From Mesobacillus boroniphilus JCM 21738 (GTDB taxonomy: Bacteria; Bacillota; Bacilli; Bacillales; Cytobacillaceae), in contig NZ_BAUW01000001.1 of the NCBI RefSeq assembly GCF_000517385.1, positions 1-64,000 on the forward strand: a stretch of DNA of 64,000 bases, given 5' to 3'. Each line of letters begins with the position of its first letter. Positions within the stretch are counted from its first letter, which is position 1. Shown here one piece after another: positions 8,304-18,098 of the stretch. A program made the translations under genes and the position numbers. The notes beneath the pieces are model-generated. The model searched no databases. It saw only the letters and a list, made by a program, of their open reading frames with translations, and was not told where the DNA came from.

Positions 8304-8855
8304 ATGAAATCTCTTGAAGAAAAAACATTGAAGACAGAGAAGCTTTTTACAGGTAAGATTATTAGCCTTCAGGTAGAAGATGTAGAATTGCCGAATGGAA
8401 AAACGTCAAAAAGGGAGATCGTCAAGCACCCAGGGGCAGTTGCGGTCATTCCAGTCACAGCTGATCATAAAATCATCATGGTTGAACAATATCGGAAGGC
8501 TCTTGAAAGGACGATTGTCGAAATCCCGGCAGGCAAGCTTGAGGCCGGCGAGAAGCCGGAAATTTGTGCTGCCCGTGAACTTGAGGAGGAGACAGGCTAT
8601 GAATGCGCAAATTTGGAATGGCTTATCTCCTTCTACACATCTCCGGGGTTCGCAGATGAAATCATCCATGTATATAAAGCAACAGGGTTAACTAAAAAAG
8701 CTAACCCGGCAGCAGCGGATGAGGACGAATTTGTTAACTTGATGGAGATTACTTTAGAAGAGGCGATCCAGCTTGTGAAAGAACAAAAGATCTTTGACGC
8801 CAAAACAGCATATGCAGTACAGCACCTGCAGTTGCAGAAGGTATTAGATAAGTAA
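8304..8855 (+). CDS. nudF: ADP-ribose pyrophosphatase
   Basis: Nudix hydrolase that splits ADP-ribose to AMP and ribose 5-phosphate. The 183-residue protein has a perfect Nudix box, from GKLEAGEKPE to ARELEEETGYE. I chose ATG 8304, since GGAGTGG precedes it and MKSLEEKTLKTEKLF matches the family start; earlier in-frame codons lack a site. It abuts yqxK (start directly after the stop), indicating co-transcription. Confidence 0.93.
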   Translation: MKSLEEKTLKTEKLFTGKIISLQVEDVELPNGKTSKREIVKHPGAVAVIPVTADHKIIMVEQYRKALERTIVEIPAGKLEAGEKPEICAARELEEETGYECANLEWLISFYTSPGFADEIIHVYKATGLTKKANPAAADEDEFVNLMEITLEEAIQLVKEQKIFDAKTAYAVQHLQLQKVLDK

Positions 8856-10018
8856 ATGCAGGAATACTTCGTTGATCTACACATTCACATTGGCAGGACG
8901 AAATCAGGACGAGCTGTAAAAATCACCGGAGCAAAATCACTGACGTTCAGCAACATCATCCGCCATGCAAGGGACTATAAAGGATTGAATATGATAGGAG
9001 TCATAGACAGCCATTCACCGGAAGTACTTGATGAAATGGAAGATTTGCTAAAAGCAGGTGAGTTGGCGGAACATCCTGAAGGTGGTTTGAATTATGGCGG
9101 GATGAGTATCATCCTTGGTTCCGAGCTTGAGATCAATGATGAAAGTACCCAGGGGCCTATTCATGTATTATGCTATCTGCCCACCCTGCAGACGATGAGA
9201 GCTTTTTCAAGATGGCTTGAAAACCAAATGAAAAATATTCATCTAAGCTCCCAGAGAGTCTATATTTCTGGCCGTGTTCTGCAAAGGAAGGTTAAGGAAC
9301 TTGGAGGCTCTTCATTCCCGCTCATGTATTTACACCCTTCAAAAGCTTATACGGAAAGGGTGTTGAGAGTTCCCTCTCAGAAGTTTTTGATGCAGACTTA
9401 ATCGATGGGATTGAATTAGGCTTAAGCTCGGATACGAACATGGCAGACCAGCTAGCAGAGCTCCACCGTTATCCATTTGTAACGAATTCTGACGCCCACT
9501 CTCTTGCGAAAATCGCCAGAGAATACCAGAAAATTAAAATGGCTGAGCCTTCTTTCCGGGAACTGGAACTTGCGTTAAAACAAGCGGCAGGACGGGGTAT
9601 TAAAGCGAATTATGGTCTGGATCCGCAGCTTGGAAAGTATCATCGGACAGTCTGTGCCGAATGCTTGGCTTACAGTCCAACATATGATGCAGCGTGTTTT
9701 GAATGCGGATCTGTTAAAAAGGTAAGAGGTGTCGCCGACAGAATACAGGAATTGAAGACTTCAGAGGGAAATCAAAATGGAAGGCCGCCCTATATTCACC
9801 AGGTGCCGCTCGAATTCATTCCTGGTCTTGGACCGAAAATGCTAGAAAAGCTGATGAACCATTTTGGTACAGAAATGGCAGTCCTCCATTCAGTCCATCT
9901 CGATTCCTTAAAACAGGTCATTCCGGAAAAGACAGCCGTAACCATAGATAGAGCAAGAAGAGGCCAACTCGCCTTTCACGCAGGCGGGGGAGGCAAGTAC
10001 GGTAAAATATCAGATTAA
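8856..10018 (+). CDS. yqxK: Endonuclease Q-family protein YqxK (apparent frameshift)
   Basis: PHP-domain DNA-repair nuclease family that cuts 5' of deaminated bases. The N-terminus shows the metal motif FVDLHIHIG and IDSHSPE; further on come a zinc ribbon (CAECL at about 9651, CFECGS at about 9697) and a helix-hairpin-helix-like IPGLGPKMLEKL. The frame breaks near 9312: the continuous product needs one extra base after GGAGGC, giving FIPAHVFTPFKSLYG and a protein of about 388 residues, matching B. subtilis YqxK in length. Archaeal and Bacillus pumilus EndoQ define the activity; here it is inferred from the domains. Confidence 0.85.
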
Positions 10019-10022
10019 GTTA

Positions 10023-10052
10023 ATCCGGTCTATGCGGCCGGATTTTTATTTC
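10023..10052 (+). terminator. Terminator after yqxK
   Basis: AATCCGG and CCGGATT pair around a 9-nt loop and run into TTTTATTT. Confidence 0.85.
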
Positions 10053-10138
10053 TATTAATTTTGAAATACAAGGTTTGCAGTCATAGACTCTTTGTCCCTG
10101 CATATGATGATAGTAACCAATATGCAGGGGGAAGAGAG

Positions 10139-10780
10139 ATGAAGAAACGAAGGTACCAGGACGTCGCAGTAACCCATTTAAGAGAATATTCCTCAATCTA
10201 TCTTTTTGTCATTGTCCTGTTTTTGATGGGGGTCATCTTTGGGGCAGTAATCGTGAACAGCCTCAGCTTCACTCAAAAAGAGGATTTATTCTATTATTTA
10301 TCGCAGTTTTTTGGCCAGGCTGCTTCCGGAAAAGTAGCAGACGGAAAGGACTTGTTTTTGCAGAGCTTTTTGCACAATGGTAAATTCATCGGGCTTATCT
10401 GGATTCTCGGAGTTTCCATCATAGGACTTCCCGTCATACTGATCCTGCTTTTTATGAAAGGGATGGTTGTTGGATTCACTGTAGGCTTTCTTGTCAACCA
10501 AATGCAATGGGACGGATTTCTGCTATCCTTTGTATCCATCTTGCCGCAAAACTTCATCATTATACCGGTATTCATTATTACGGCAGCAATGGCGGTGACT
10601 TTTTCACTGAAAATGATCCGAAACCAATTCATGAAGAAAATCAACCAGCCAATCATGCCTCAGTTTTTTAGATATATCTTTTCATTTGTCGCCGCTCTTG
10701 TATTCCTGGCTGTGGCGGCAGGAGTGGAGGCTTATTTATCACCGGCATTATTGAAAGCGGTCATTAATTCAATTAATTAA
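10139..10780 (+). CDS. spoIIM: Stage II sporulation protein M
   Basis: Polytopic component of the SpoIID-SpoIIM-SpoIIP engulfment machine in the mother-cell membrane. The ATG 10139 follows GGGGGAAGAG and gives 213 residues, equal to the B. subtilis protein; an upstream extension is not supported. A basic N-terminus (MKKRRYQDV) precedes about five membrane segments. A plausible sigma-E promoter is TCATAGA (about 10080) with CATATGAT (about 10100), 15 bp apart. Monocistronic between yqxK and fur. Confidence 0.92.
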   Translation: MKKRRYQDVAVTHLREYSSIYLFVIVLFLMGVIFGAVIVNSLSFTQKEDLFYYLSQFFGQAASGKVADGKDLFLQSFLHNGKFIGLIWILGVSIIGLPVILILLFMKGMVVGFTVGFLVNQMQWDGFLLSFVSILPQNFIIIPVFIITAAMAVTFSLKMIRNQFMKKINQPIMPQFFRYIFSFVAALVFLAVAAGVEAYLSPALLKAVINSIN

Positions 10781-10816
10781 AATTAGTGTTAAATAACAAT
10801 AACTATTGTTTTTTAA

Positions 10817-10860
10817 TTGTAATAATTTTATTTTGAATCTCATTTCCCTTCTGTTATAAT
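10817..10860 (+). promoter_or_regulatory. fur promoter with PerR-box-like sequence
   Basis: TTGAAT (10833-10838) and TATAAT (10855-10860) with a 16-bp spacer form a sigma-A promoter. TTGTAATAATTTTAT (10817-10831), just upstream of the -35, matches the PerR box TTATAATNATTATAA at 11 of 14 fixed positions. PerR represses fur in B. subtilis, so the match is expected biologically. Confidence 0.6.
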
Positions 10861-10895
10861 ATAAGAATAGTGGCGGGGGAGTGAGAGTTATCGAA

Positions 10896-11354
10896 ATGGA
10901 AAACAGAATTGATAGAATCAAGAAACAGCTGCATTCGTCCAGCTATAAATTAACGCCGCAGCGGGAAGCTACCGTTCGCGTCTTGCTTGAACATGAAGAA
11001 GATCACTTGAGTGCGGAAGATGTTTATTTGCTTGTCAAAGAGAAATCTCCTGAAATTGGTTTGGCAACAGTGTATCGGACACTTGAACTGCTGACTGAAC
11101 TGAAAATTGTTGATAAAATCAACTTTGGGGACGGTGTATCTCGTTACGATCTCCGCCAGGAAGGCGCTGCCCATTTCCACCATCACCTGGTCTGCATCGA
11201 ATGCGGAGCAGTGGATGAAATCCAGGACGACCTTCTTGAAGATGTTGAAGAAATCGTTGAAAGAGACTGGAAATTTAAAATCAAGGACCACCGCCTGACT
11301 TTCCATGGTATTTGCCACAGATGCCAGGAAAAAGAACCGGCTGAAACTGAATGA
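10896..11354 (+). CDS. fur: Ferric uptake regulator Fur
   Basis: Iron-dependent repressor of siderophore and iron-uptake genes. The 152-residue protein starts MENRIDRIKKQLH, as in B. subtilis. It has a winged-helix DNA-binding domain (residues about 1-85, ATVYRTLELL recognition helix), the metal-site histidine cluster AHFHHHLVC and two zinc cysteine pairs, CIEC and CHRC. ATG 10896 was chosen over GTG 10881 on conservation, though the G-rich site lies rather far (about 15 nt) upstream. Confidence 0.95.
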   Translation: MENRIDRIKKQLHSSSYKLTPQREATVRVLLEHEEDHLSAEDVYLLVKEKSPEIGLATVYRTLELLTELKIVDKINFGDGVSRYDLRQEGAAHFHHHLVCIECGAVDEIQDDLLEDVEEIVERDWKFKIKDHRLTFHGICHRCQEKEPAETE

Positions 11355-11361
11355 TCCCAAG

Positions 11362-11393
11362 ACCCTTTTTCCACTGGAGAAGGGTTTTTTTAT
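11362..11393 (+). terminator. Terminator of fur
   Basis: GACCCTTTTT and GAGAAGGGTT form a stem followed by a run of seven T. Confidence 0.85.
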
Positions 11394-11540
11394 TTTTCAA
11401 CTAAAATTGCACCAGGTTCAGGTATAATTCTTGTCCAAATTGGCATACAGATTAGTAATCAAGTAAAGTCGAATAGAACATGAGACGGCTTGGAAAAAGA
11501 AGAACTCGTGGTTCTATGTGTCGAGTTGGAGGCGTGAAAA

Positions 11541-11768
11541 ATGAAATCGTGGTTCGGATTGGTCATGCACACCTTTAAGGTATTTATATTGTTCACTGGA
11601 TGCACAATCTTATTTTATTATGGTATCATGTGGATTAACGAAGAGTATGAAAGCTATCATCGATATGACGCACCAGAGGGAGCAGCCATAAAGGTGTCAG
11701 GTACTTATGACGAAGAAAAAGGAAGTATGCTTGAAAGGCTGATACTGTTTTATCTGAATGGGGAGTAA
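11541..11768 (+). CDS. yqzK: YqzK, DUF4227 family protein
   Basis: A 75-residue protein with one membrane segment near the N-terminus (VFILFTGCTILFYYGIMWI) and an acidic tail. It lies between fur and xerD, as does B. subtilis yqzK, and is of the same size. A GGAGG site sits 7 nt before the ATG. Function unknown. It is 5 bp from xerD and surely co-transcribed. Confidence 0.82.
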   Translation: MKSWFGLVMHTFKVFILFTGCTILFYYGIMWINEEYESYHRYDAPEGAAIKVSGTYDEEKGSMLERLILFYLNGE

Positions 11769-11773
11769 TAAAT

Positions 11774-12666
11774 ATGGAAGATAGGCTCGACGACTTTATC
11801 CACTTTTTAGTTGTTGAAAAGGGACTTTCGAAGAATACGATTGTGTCCTATAAACGAGATTTGAATAGTTATATCACATATCTGAGGAAGATTGAACAGC
11901 TTGGAGACTTAAATGGTGTGCAGCGTGCGCAGATTGTTCATTTTCTGGGTCATTTAAAAGACACAGGCAAATCATCAAAAACATTGGCAAGACATATTGC
12001 TCGATCAGGGCTTTTCATCATTTCCTGCTGCGTGAAAAGGCTGTTGACCATGATCCAACAGTCCACATCGAGAGTCCACAGCATGAAAGGTCCTTGCCTA
12101 AAGTATTGAGCATGGAAGAGGTCGAGACACTTCTCGACAGCCCGAAGCTGACAGACCATTTTGGCTATCGTGATAAGGCGATGCTGGAAATGATGTATGC
12201 TACCGGTATTCGTGTGAGTGAACTGATTGGACTAACGCTATCTGATGTCCATTTGACAATGGGATTTGTCCGCTGCATGGGAAAAGGCAGCAAGGAAAGG
12301 ATCATCCCGATTGGCAAGACAGCTTCTGACGCGATCGAGCAATACCTGGAAAAGGGCAGGCCAAAGCTGGTATCCAAAAAATATAAGGATGACTCTTTAT
12401 TTTTGAATCACCATGGAAAAGGTCTATCACGACAGGGCTTTTGGAAGATTCTCAAGCGCCTTGCGACAGAAGCGGGTATCGAGAAGGAATTGACTCCGCA
12501 CACGATGCGTCATTCATTTGCCACCCATCTGCTTGAAAATGGGGCCGACCTTCGCGCTGTGCAAGAAATGCTCGGCCATGCGGACATCTCGACGACTCAA
12601 ATTTATACGCACGTGACAAAGACGAGGTTAAAAGACGTTTATACAAAGTTCCATCCTCGGGCATAG
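11774..12666 (+). CDS. xerD: Tyrosine recombinase XerD (apparent frameshift)
   Basis: Site-specific recombinase that, with a XerC/CodV partner, resolves chromosome dimers at dif. N-terminal SAM-like domain (residues 1-95), then the catalytic domain with Arg in [20 protein letters not shown] and the nucleophile Tyr in TQIYTH. The frame breaks at 12000-12001; one additional base in ATTGC(N)TCG restores [13 protein letters not shown] and about 297 residues. This important housekeeping gene is otherwise intact, so I take the break as a sequence error. Confidence 0.9.
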
Positions 12667-12756
12667 CAGCATGACTGTTTGCATCTGCACACCTTGGGGG
12701 GCATATGGAAGTGTGTTTTCCCAACAGCTTAATAGTTTCATTGAATTGTCATAAAA

Positions 12757-12784
12757 GGCCGGCTGAAAGTCGGCTTTTTTTCTT
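12757..12784 (+). terminator. Terminator after xerD
   Basis: GCCGGC and GTCGGC flank a short loop, followed by TTTTTTTC. Confidence 0.85.
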
Positions 12785-12847
12785 GTGTTTTTCATTTTAT
12801 TTAGTACAATGAAGATGTCAGACTTCTGACAAATGAAAACGCAAGCA
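12783..12847 (+). promoter_or_regulatory. Control region of the nucleoside operon
   Basis: A weak sigma-A promoter TTGTGT-16-TACAAT (12783-12810) is followed by the palindrome TGTCAGA-CT-TCTGACA (12816-12831), placed like an operator at +1. A catabolite-response-like site TGAAAACGCAAGCA (12834-12847) matches the cre consensus at most positions. Catabolite control of drm-pupG is known in B. subtilis; the palindrome-binding protein is unknown. Confidence 0.5.
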
Positions 12848-12929
12848 TTCGATTAACTGAAACAAAAAAGGGTATCATAAAATTGTAAAAAGGTAAGTAA
12901 CGCATTCACACTTTTAAGGAGGAGAAGGA

Positions 12930-14109
12930 ATGTTGAATACATATAAAAGAGTATTTTTAATCGTTATGGATTCAGTCGGAATTGGAGAAGCTCCAGACGC
13001 GGAAAAGTTTGGAGATAAAGGTTCGCATACACTGGGCCATATCGGAGAAAAAATGAACGGATTGAATATGCCTAATATGGGTAAACTCGGCCTCAGCAAT
13101 ATCGAGGAAATTAAAGGCATCGCACCTGCAGAAAAGCCAATGGCCTTTTATACAAAGATGGAAGAATCTTCTAATGGGAAAGATACAATGACAGGACACT
13201 GGGAGATCATGGCTTGAATATCCAGACGCCATTTCAGATGTTCCCAGATGGGTTCCCGGAAGAGTTGATATCTGAACTCGAATCACGTACTGGCAGGAAG
13301 GTCATCGGCAACAAGCCGGCAAGCGGAACAGAAATCCTTGTTGAGCTTGGCGAAGAGCATATGAAGACGGGGGCGTTAATCGTCTATACATCTGCTGACT
13401 CGGTTCTGCAAATCGCTGCGCATGAAGATATCATTCCAATAGAAGAGCTTTATGATATTTGTAAAATTGCCAGGGAATTGACACTTGATGAAAAATACAT
13501 GGTCGGCAGAGTCATCGCAAGACCTTTTACTGGTGAACCAGGGGACTTCAAACGTACATCCAACCGCCATGACTATGCGCTGAAGCCTTTTAACAGAACA
13601 GTTATGAATGAATTGAGGGAGTCAGGCCATGACGTACTGGCTATCGGTAAAATCTCAGATATCTATGACGGTGAAGGTGTGACCGAATCTCTGCGCACGG
13701 TGTCAAATATGGACGGAATGGATAAATTGCTCCAACTTTGGATCAGGATTTTACAGGATTAAGCTTCCTGAACCTTGTTGATTTTGATGCTTTATTCGGA
13801 CATCGCCGCGATCCAGAAGGCTATGGTAAGGCGCTCGAGGAATATGATGCCCGCCTTCCTGAGGTATTCGAGAAATTGAAAGATGATGATCTTCTCATCA
13901 TTACGGCAGATCACGGAAATGATCCTGTTCATCACGGAACAGACCATACACGTGAATACGTGCCGCTCCTTGTTTACTCAAAGGGAATGAAGGAAGGAAA
14001 AGAACTGCCTGTCCGTAAAACATTTGCTGACATAGGTGCAACTGTTGCGGAAAATTTTAATGTGAAAATGCCTGAACACGGAACAAGTTTCCTGAAGGAA
14101 TTGAAATAA
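12930..14109 (+). CDS. drm: Phosphopentomutase (two apparent frameshifts)
   Basis: Interconverts ribose or deoxyribose 1- and 5-phosphates in nucleoside salvage (alkaline phosphatase superfamily, two Mn ions). Motifs include [10 protein letters not shown] (metal Asp), the phospho-threonine loop [11 protein letters not shown], and the C-terminal TADHGNDP and HTREYVPLL. Two breaks split it: GG at 13211-13212 (GGG expected, giving [11 protein letters not shown]) and AA at 13734-13735 (AAA expected, giving [11 protein letters not shown]). With both restored the product is about 393 residues, normal for the family. Also called deoB; first gene of drm-punA-pdp. Confidence 0.92.
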
Positions 14110-14121
14110 GGAGAGGATTTC

Positions 14122-14946
14122 ATGGATTACAATCAAATTCAAAATGCAGCATCTTTTATTAATGACAAGCTTAAGCAGCAGCCGAAAATCGGATTGATTC
14201 TCGGTTCTGGGCTTGGTGTTCTTGCTGAAGATATCGAAAACCCGGTTAAGATTCCTTACAACGAGATCCCGGGCTTCCCGGTTTCCACTGTAGAAGGGCA
14301 TGCAGGACAGTTGGTTTGCGGACAGTTAAGCGGTGAGGAAGTAATCGTGATGCAAGGGCGTTTCCATTATTACGAAGGCTATAGCATGGATAAGGTTACT
14401 TTCCCTGTTCGCGTCATGAAAGAACTTGGAATTGAAAAACTGATCGTTACGAATGCAGCCGGCGGTGTGAACGAAAACTTTGAGCCAGGCGACTTGATGA
14501 TCATTACAGACCATATCAACAATATGGGAACAAACCCGCTTATTGGGCCAAACGATTCCCGTTTCGGCGTGCGTTTCCCCGATATGAGTGAAGCATACTC
14601 AAAGAACTTAAGAGCAGTTGCTAAAGAGGTTGCTGACAAGAATAACCTTCAGCTTAAAGAGGGAGTATATTTTGGCAACCCGGGTCCGGTTTATGAAACT
14701 CCTGCTGAAGTACGGATGATTCGTACATTGGGCGGAGATGCAGTTGGTATGTCGACAGTACCTGAGGTTATCGTAGCAAGGCATTCCGGTCTGGAAGTTC
14801 TGGGGATTTCCTGCATATCTAATATGGCGGCGGGAATTCTCGACCAGCCATTGAGCCATGATGAAGTCATTGAAACAACTGAAAATGTGAAATCAAGCTT
14901 CCTTTTGCTCGTAAATGAAATCGTAAAAACATTAGGAAACAATTAA
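14122..14946 (+). CDS. punA: Purine-nucleoside phosphorylase (inosine/guanosine type)
   Basis: Trimeric PNP family 2 enzyme that phosphorolyses inosine and guanosine. The 274-residue protein has the phosphate-binding LILGSGLGVLAED, GRFHYYEGY and TNAAGGVNENF, plus the base-site GDAVGMSTVPEVIVARH. It is 12 bp after drm, with GGAGAGG before the ATG. Its product ribose 1-phosphate is the substrate of drm. Called pupG or punA in B. subtilis. Confidence 0.93.
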   Translation: MDYNQIQNAASFINDKLKQQPKIGLILGSGLGVLAEDIENPVKIPYNEIPGFPVSTVEGHAGQLVCGQLSGEEVIVMQGRFHYYEGYSMDKVTFPVRVMKELGIEKLIVTNAAGGVNENFEPGDLMIITDHINNMGTNPLIGPNDSRFGVRFPDMSEAYSKNLRAVAKEVADKNNLQLKEGVYFGNPGPVYETPAEVRMIRTLGGDAVGMSTVPEVIVARHSGLEVLGISCISNMAAGILDQPLSHDEVIETTENVKSSFLLLVNEIVKTLGNN

Positions 14947-14987
14947 TCAATAGCTTACCGGCTAAATAATAATAAGTGGTGATAATG

Positions 14988-16291
14988 ATGAGAATGGTTG
15001 ACGTTATTGAGAAAAAACGTGACGGACATGAATTATCAACTGAAGAAATTCAATTTTTTGTTGATGGCTATACAGCTGGCTCGATTCCAGATTATCAGGT
15101 AAGTGCGCTGACTATGGCGATTTTTTCCAGGGGATGACGGAAAAAGAACGCGCAGATCTTACAATGGCAATAGTGAAGTCTGGTGACCAGATCGATCTTT
15201 CAGCCATTGAAGGAGTAAAAGTCGACAAGCACTCTACCGGCGGTGTAGGTGATACAACTACTCTTGTATTGGGGCCATTAGTTGCTGCTGTCGGTGTTCC
15301 AGTAGCCAAAATGTCAGGGCGAGGGCTTGGTCATACGGGCGGAACAATCGACAAGCTGGAATCCGTTGAAGGCTTCCATGCAGAAATCGACAATGACGAA
15401 TTCATCAATCTCGTAAATAAAAATAAAGTTGCGGTTATCGGCCAAAGCGGAAACTTAACTCCGGCTGATAAGAAGCTCTATTCATTGCGTGATGTAACCG
15501 CAACTGTCGACAGTATCCCGCTTATCGCCAGCTCAATCATGAGCAAGAAGATTGCTGCAGGCGCTGACGCGATTGTCCTGGACGTTAAAACAGGTGCAGG
15601 TGCGTTCATGAAGACACTTGGTGATTCTCGTGAACTGGCAAAGGCGATGGTGCGCATCGGTAATAATGTTGGACGCAGGACAATGGCTGTTATATCAGAC
15701 ATGAGCCAGCCGTTGGGATACGCCATTGGTAATGCTTTAGAGGTTAAGGAAGCAATCGATACATTGAAGGGTGAGGGTCCAGAAGACCTGACAGAACTTT
15801 GCTTGACGCTCGGAAGCCACATGGTATTCCTGGCTGGCAAAGCTGAGTCACTTGGGGAAGCACGCAGCAAATTAGAAGAAGTGATCAAGAACGGCTCCGC
15901 TCTTGAAACGTTCAAGGTATTCCTGGCATCTCAAGGCGGAGATGCTTCTGTTGTTGACGATCCAAGCAAGCTTCCTCAGGCAAAATACACCTTCGAACTT
16001 GAAGCAAAGGATGCAGGCTTTGTTGCTGAAATCGTTGCTGACGAAGTGGGAACTGCCGCAATGCTTCTTGGTGCAGGAAGGGCGACAAAGGAATCAGAAA
16101 TCGATTTGGCAGTAGGTTTGGTATTGCGCAAGAAAATCGGCGATAAAGTTGAAAAAGGCGACTCTCTCCTAACAATTTACAGCAACTTCGAGGATGTAAA
16201 CGAAGTGAAAGAAATGCTGTATGAAAATATTAAGGTTTCAAGCGAACATGTTGATGCACCGATTTTGGTTCATGAAGAAATTACAGAATAA
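14988..16291 (+). CDS. pdp: Pyrimidine-nucleoside phosphorylase (apparent frameshift)
   Basis: Phosphorolyses uridine and thymidine. The start [13 protein letters not shown] (ATG 14988) is preceded by AAGTGGTGAT. The frame is lost at the T-run 15121-15126; one more T gives [18 protein letters not shown] and a 434-residue protein, as in the family. Downstream motifs are [29 protein letters not shown] and the [13 protein letters not shown] loop. Last gene of the nucleoside operon, followed by a strong terminator. Confidence 0.93.
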
Positions 16292-16298
16292 ACAAAGC

Positions 16299-16334
16299 AA
16301 AAAAAGCGAAGAGGCGACTCTTCGCTTTTTTGTG
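16299..16334 (+). terminator. Terminator of the drm-punA-pdp operon
   Basis: AAAAAAGCGAAGAG and CTCTTCGCTTTTTT form a long perfect stem with a 4-nt loop. Confidence 0.95.
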
Positions 16335-16365
16335 TACGAAAATATCGGTTTTATATACCTTGTTT

Positions 16366-16394
16366 GTATAAAATTGGACTAGTTGGAAAAAATA
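16366..16394 (+). promoter_or_regulatory. Sigma-F promoter of dacF
   Basis: GTATA (16366-16370) fits the forespore -35 GYWTA and GGAAAAAATA (16385-16394) fits the -10 GGNRANAHTR at every position, with a 14-bp spacer. It lies 30 bp before dacF, which is a sigma-F gene in B. subtilis and whose transcript reads into spoIIA. Confidence 0.75.
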
Positions 16395-16423
16395 GACCCT
16401 ATAAAGATAGGAGGGTTATGGCC

Positions 16424-17599
16424 ATGAATCTGAAGAAGTTAACGAGTGTACTGCTTGTTTTTATGATGGGAGCTGCAATCATCACCCCAAAAGGATATGC
16501 GAATGATGGAGACACTGGTCTGGCCAATGATGCCAGTTCAGCTATTTTGATTGAACGTGACACAGGTCAGGTTCTATTAGATAAAAACAGTCATGAAAAG
16601 CTGCCGCCAGCCAGCATGACTAAAATCATGATAATGCTATTGATTATGGAGGCTCTTGATGAAGGAAGGCTGAAAATGGATGAAAAGGTCCGTGCCAGTG
16701 AATATGCAGCATCAATGGGTGGCTCTCAAATCTTCCTTGAGCCAGGAGAAGAAATGACAGTTGAACAGTTGTTGAAAGGAATAGCAATTGGATCTGGAAA
16801 CGATGCGTCAGTTGCAATGGCTGAGCGGATTGGCGGATCAGAAGAAGCATTCGTAAAAATGATGAATGATAAAGTAAAGGAACTTGGCTTGAAAAATACA
16901 TTTTTCAAAAATACCACCGGATTGCCTGTCGATGGCCATTACAGCTCGGCATTTGATATGGCTATGATGGCAAAAGAATTGCTGAAGTATGAAAAAATAA
17001 CCAAGTTCACTGGAACGTATGAAGATTATCTCCGTGAGGATTCTGATAAGAAATTCTGGCTAGTCAATACGAATAAGCTCGTTCGTTTTTACCCTGGAGT
17101 GGATGGCCTGAAAACAGGCTTTACGAATGAAGCGAAATATTGCCTGACTGCTACAGCGGAAAAGGATGGCATGCGTGCGGTTGCTGTTGTGTTTGGAGCA
17201 CCTACCTCCAAGGCCAGGAATGCACAGGTAACGAAAATGCTGGACTATGCCTTCAGCCAGTACCAGACGCATCCTATGTTCAAGAAAGGACATCCACTAG
17301 GAAAGGCAGCCATCAGCAAAGGTGACAAGAAGACAATAAATGCCGTTACATCTGAAAATGTCTCCCTCTTAACTAAAAAAGGAGCAGACGTAAAGGATGT
17401 AAAGCAGAGTATCACTTTGAATAAAAATCTTAAAGCACCAGTCGAAAAAGGAGACAGAGTTGGCACCCTGAAGCTGATAAAAGACGGAAAGACCCTTGCG
17501 GAAACACCTCTTGTTGCAGATGCCAAGGTGGAAAAAGCAAGCTGGTGGGTACTGTATAAACGCTCATTCGGTATGTTTACGAGGGCTGGAAATCAGTAA
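16424..17599 (+). CDS. dacF: Forespore D-alanyl-D-alanine carboxypeptidase DacF
   Basis: Low-molecular-weight penicillin-binding protein that trims pentapeptides and limits cross-linking of forespore peptidoglycan. Signal peptide residues 1-26 (cleavage after GYA). Active-site SMTK (Ser64, Lys67), SGN in AIGSGNDASVA, KTG in GLKTGFTNEA, then the beta-sandwich PBP5 C-terminal domain and an amphipathic membrane anchor (WWVLYKRSFGMF). 391 residues; the ATG 16424 is best placed relative to AGGAGG. Just upstream of spoIIAA, as in B. subtilis. Confidence 0.93.
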   Translation: MNLKKLTSVLLVFMMGAAIITPKGYANDGDTGLANDASSAILIERDTGQVLLDKNSHEKLPPASMTKIMIMLLIMEALDEGRLKMDEKVRASEYAASMGGSQIFLEPGEEMTVEQLLKGIAIGSGNDASVAMAERIGGSEEAFVKMMNDKVKELGLKNTFFKNTTGLPVDGHYSSAFDMAMMAKELLKYEKITKFTGTYEDYLREDSDKKFWLVNTNKLVRFYPGVDGLKTGFTNEAKYCLTATAEKDGMRAVAVVFGAPTSKARNAQVTKMLDYAFSQYQTHPMFKKGHPLGKAAISKGDKKTINAVTSENVSLLTKKGADVKDVKQSITLNKNLKAPVEKGDRVGTLKLIKDGKTLAETPLVADAKVEKASWWVLYKRSFGMFTRAGNQ

Positions 17600-17621
17600 T
17601 AGTGAAAATTTCCGCACTGAA

Positions 17622-17711
17622 TTGTCGAAAACACTGCCATTCCATCTAGTTTTAGCGAATAGACACTAGTTTTGTTCTTTAGAAGGATTTGGCTGAATCA
17701 ATGGAGAATTT
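17622..17711 (+). promoter_or_regulatory. Spo0A box and sigma-H promoter of the spoIIA operon
   Basis: TGTCGAA (17623-17629) is an exact Spo0A box. GAAGGATTT (17682-17690) and GGAGAATTT (17703-17711), 12 bp apart, match the sigma-H -35 (RnAGGAWWW) and -10 (RnnGAATWW). The layout equals that of B. subtilis spoIIA, where phosphorylated Spo0A activates sigma-H transcription. Confidence 0.8.
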
Positions 17712-17744
17712 GACTCACTATACCAGATAAGGAGGCTTTGGATA

Positions 17745-18095
17745 GTGAGTCTTAACATTGATATTGAAGTGAAGCATGACGTCTTATTGATTCGAGTTAG
17801 TGGTGAATTAGATCACCATACTGCAGACAAGCTTCGCGAGCAGGCAACAAAAGCCCTTGAAAACGAAGAAGTCCGCCACATTGTCTTGAATCTTGAACAC
17901 CTCACCTTTATGGATAGTTCGGGTCTAGGGGTAGTTTTAGGAAGGTATAAACAAATCAAGCAGCTCCATGGAGAGATGGTAGTTTGCGCAATTTCTCCGC
18001 CAATCAAGAGGTTATTTGACATGTCGGGTCTATTCAAGATCATCCGTCTTGAACCGTCAGAAGAATATGCATTAGAGAGATTGGGGGTTGCTTGA
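17745..18095 (+). CDS. spoIIAA: Anti-anti-sigma factor SpoIIAA
   Basis: STAS-domain protein that, when unphosphorylated, pulls SpoIIAB off sigma-F in the forespore; SpoIIAB phosphorylates it and SpoIIE restores it. The 116 residues include [10 protein letters not shown] and FMDSSGLGV with the phosphorylated Ser58 at the same number as in B. subtilis. The GTG start at 17745 follows AAGGAGG. Four bases before spoIIAB. Confidence 0.96.
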   Translation: MSLNIDIEVKHDVLLIRVSGELDHHTADKLREQATKALENEEVRHIVLNLEHLTFMDSSGLGVVLGRYKQIKQLHGEMVVCAISPPIKRLFDMSGLFKIIRLEPSEEYALERLGVA

Positions 18096-18098
18096 TAC

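Noticed and set aside
10881-10895. GTG start for fur
   Set aside because: The G-rich site directly abuts it with no spacing, and MENRID is the conserved family start.
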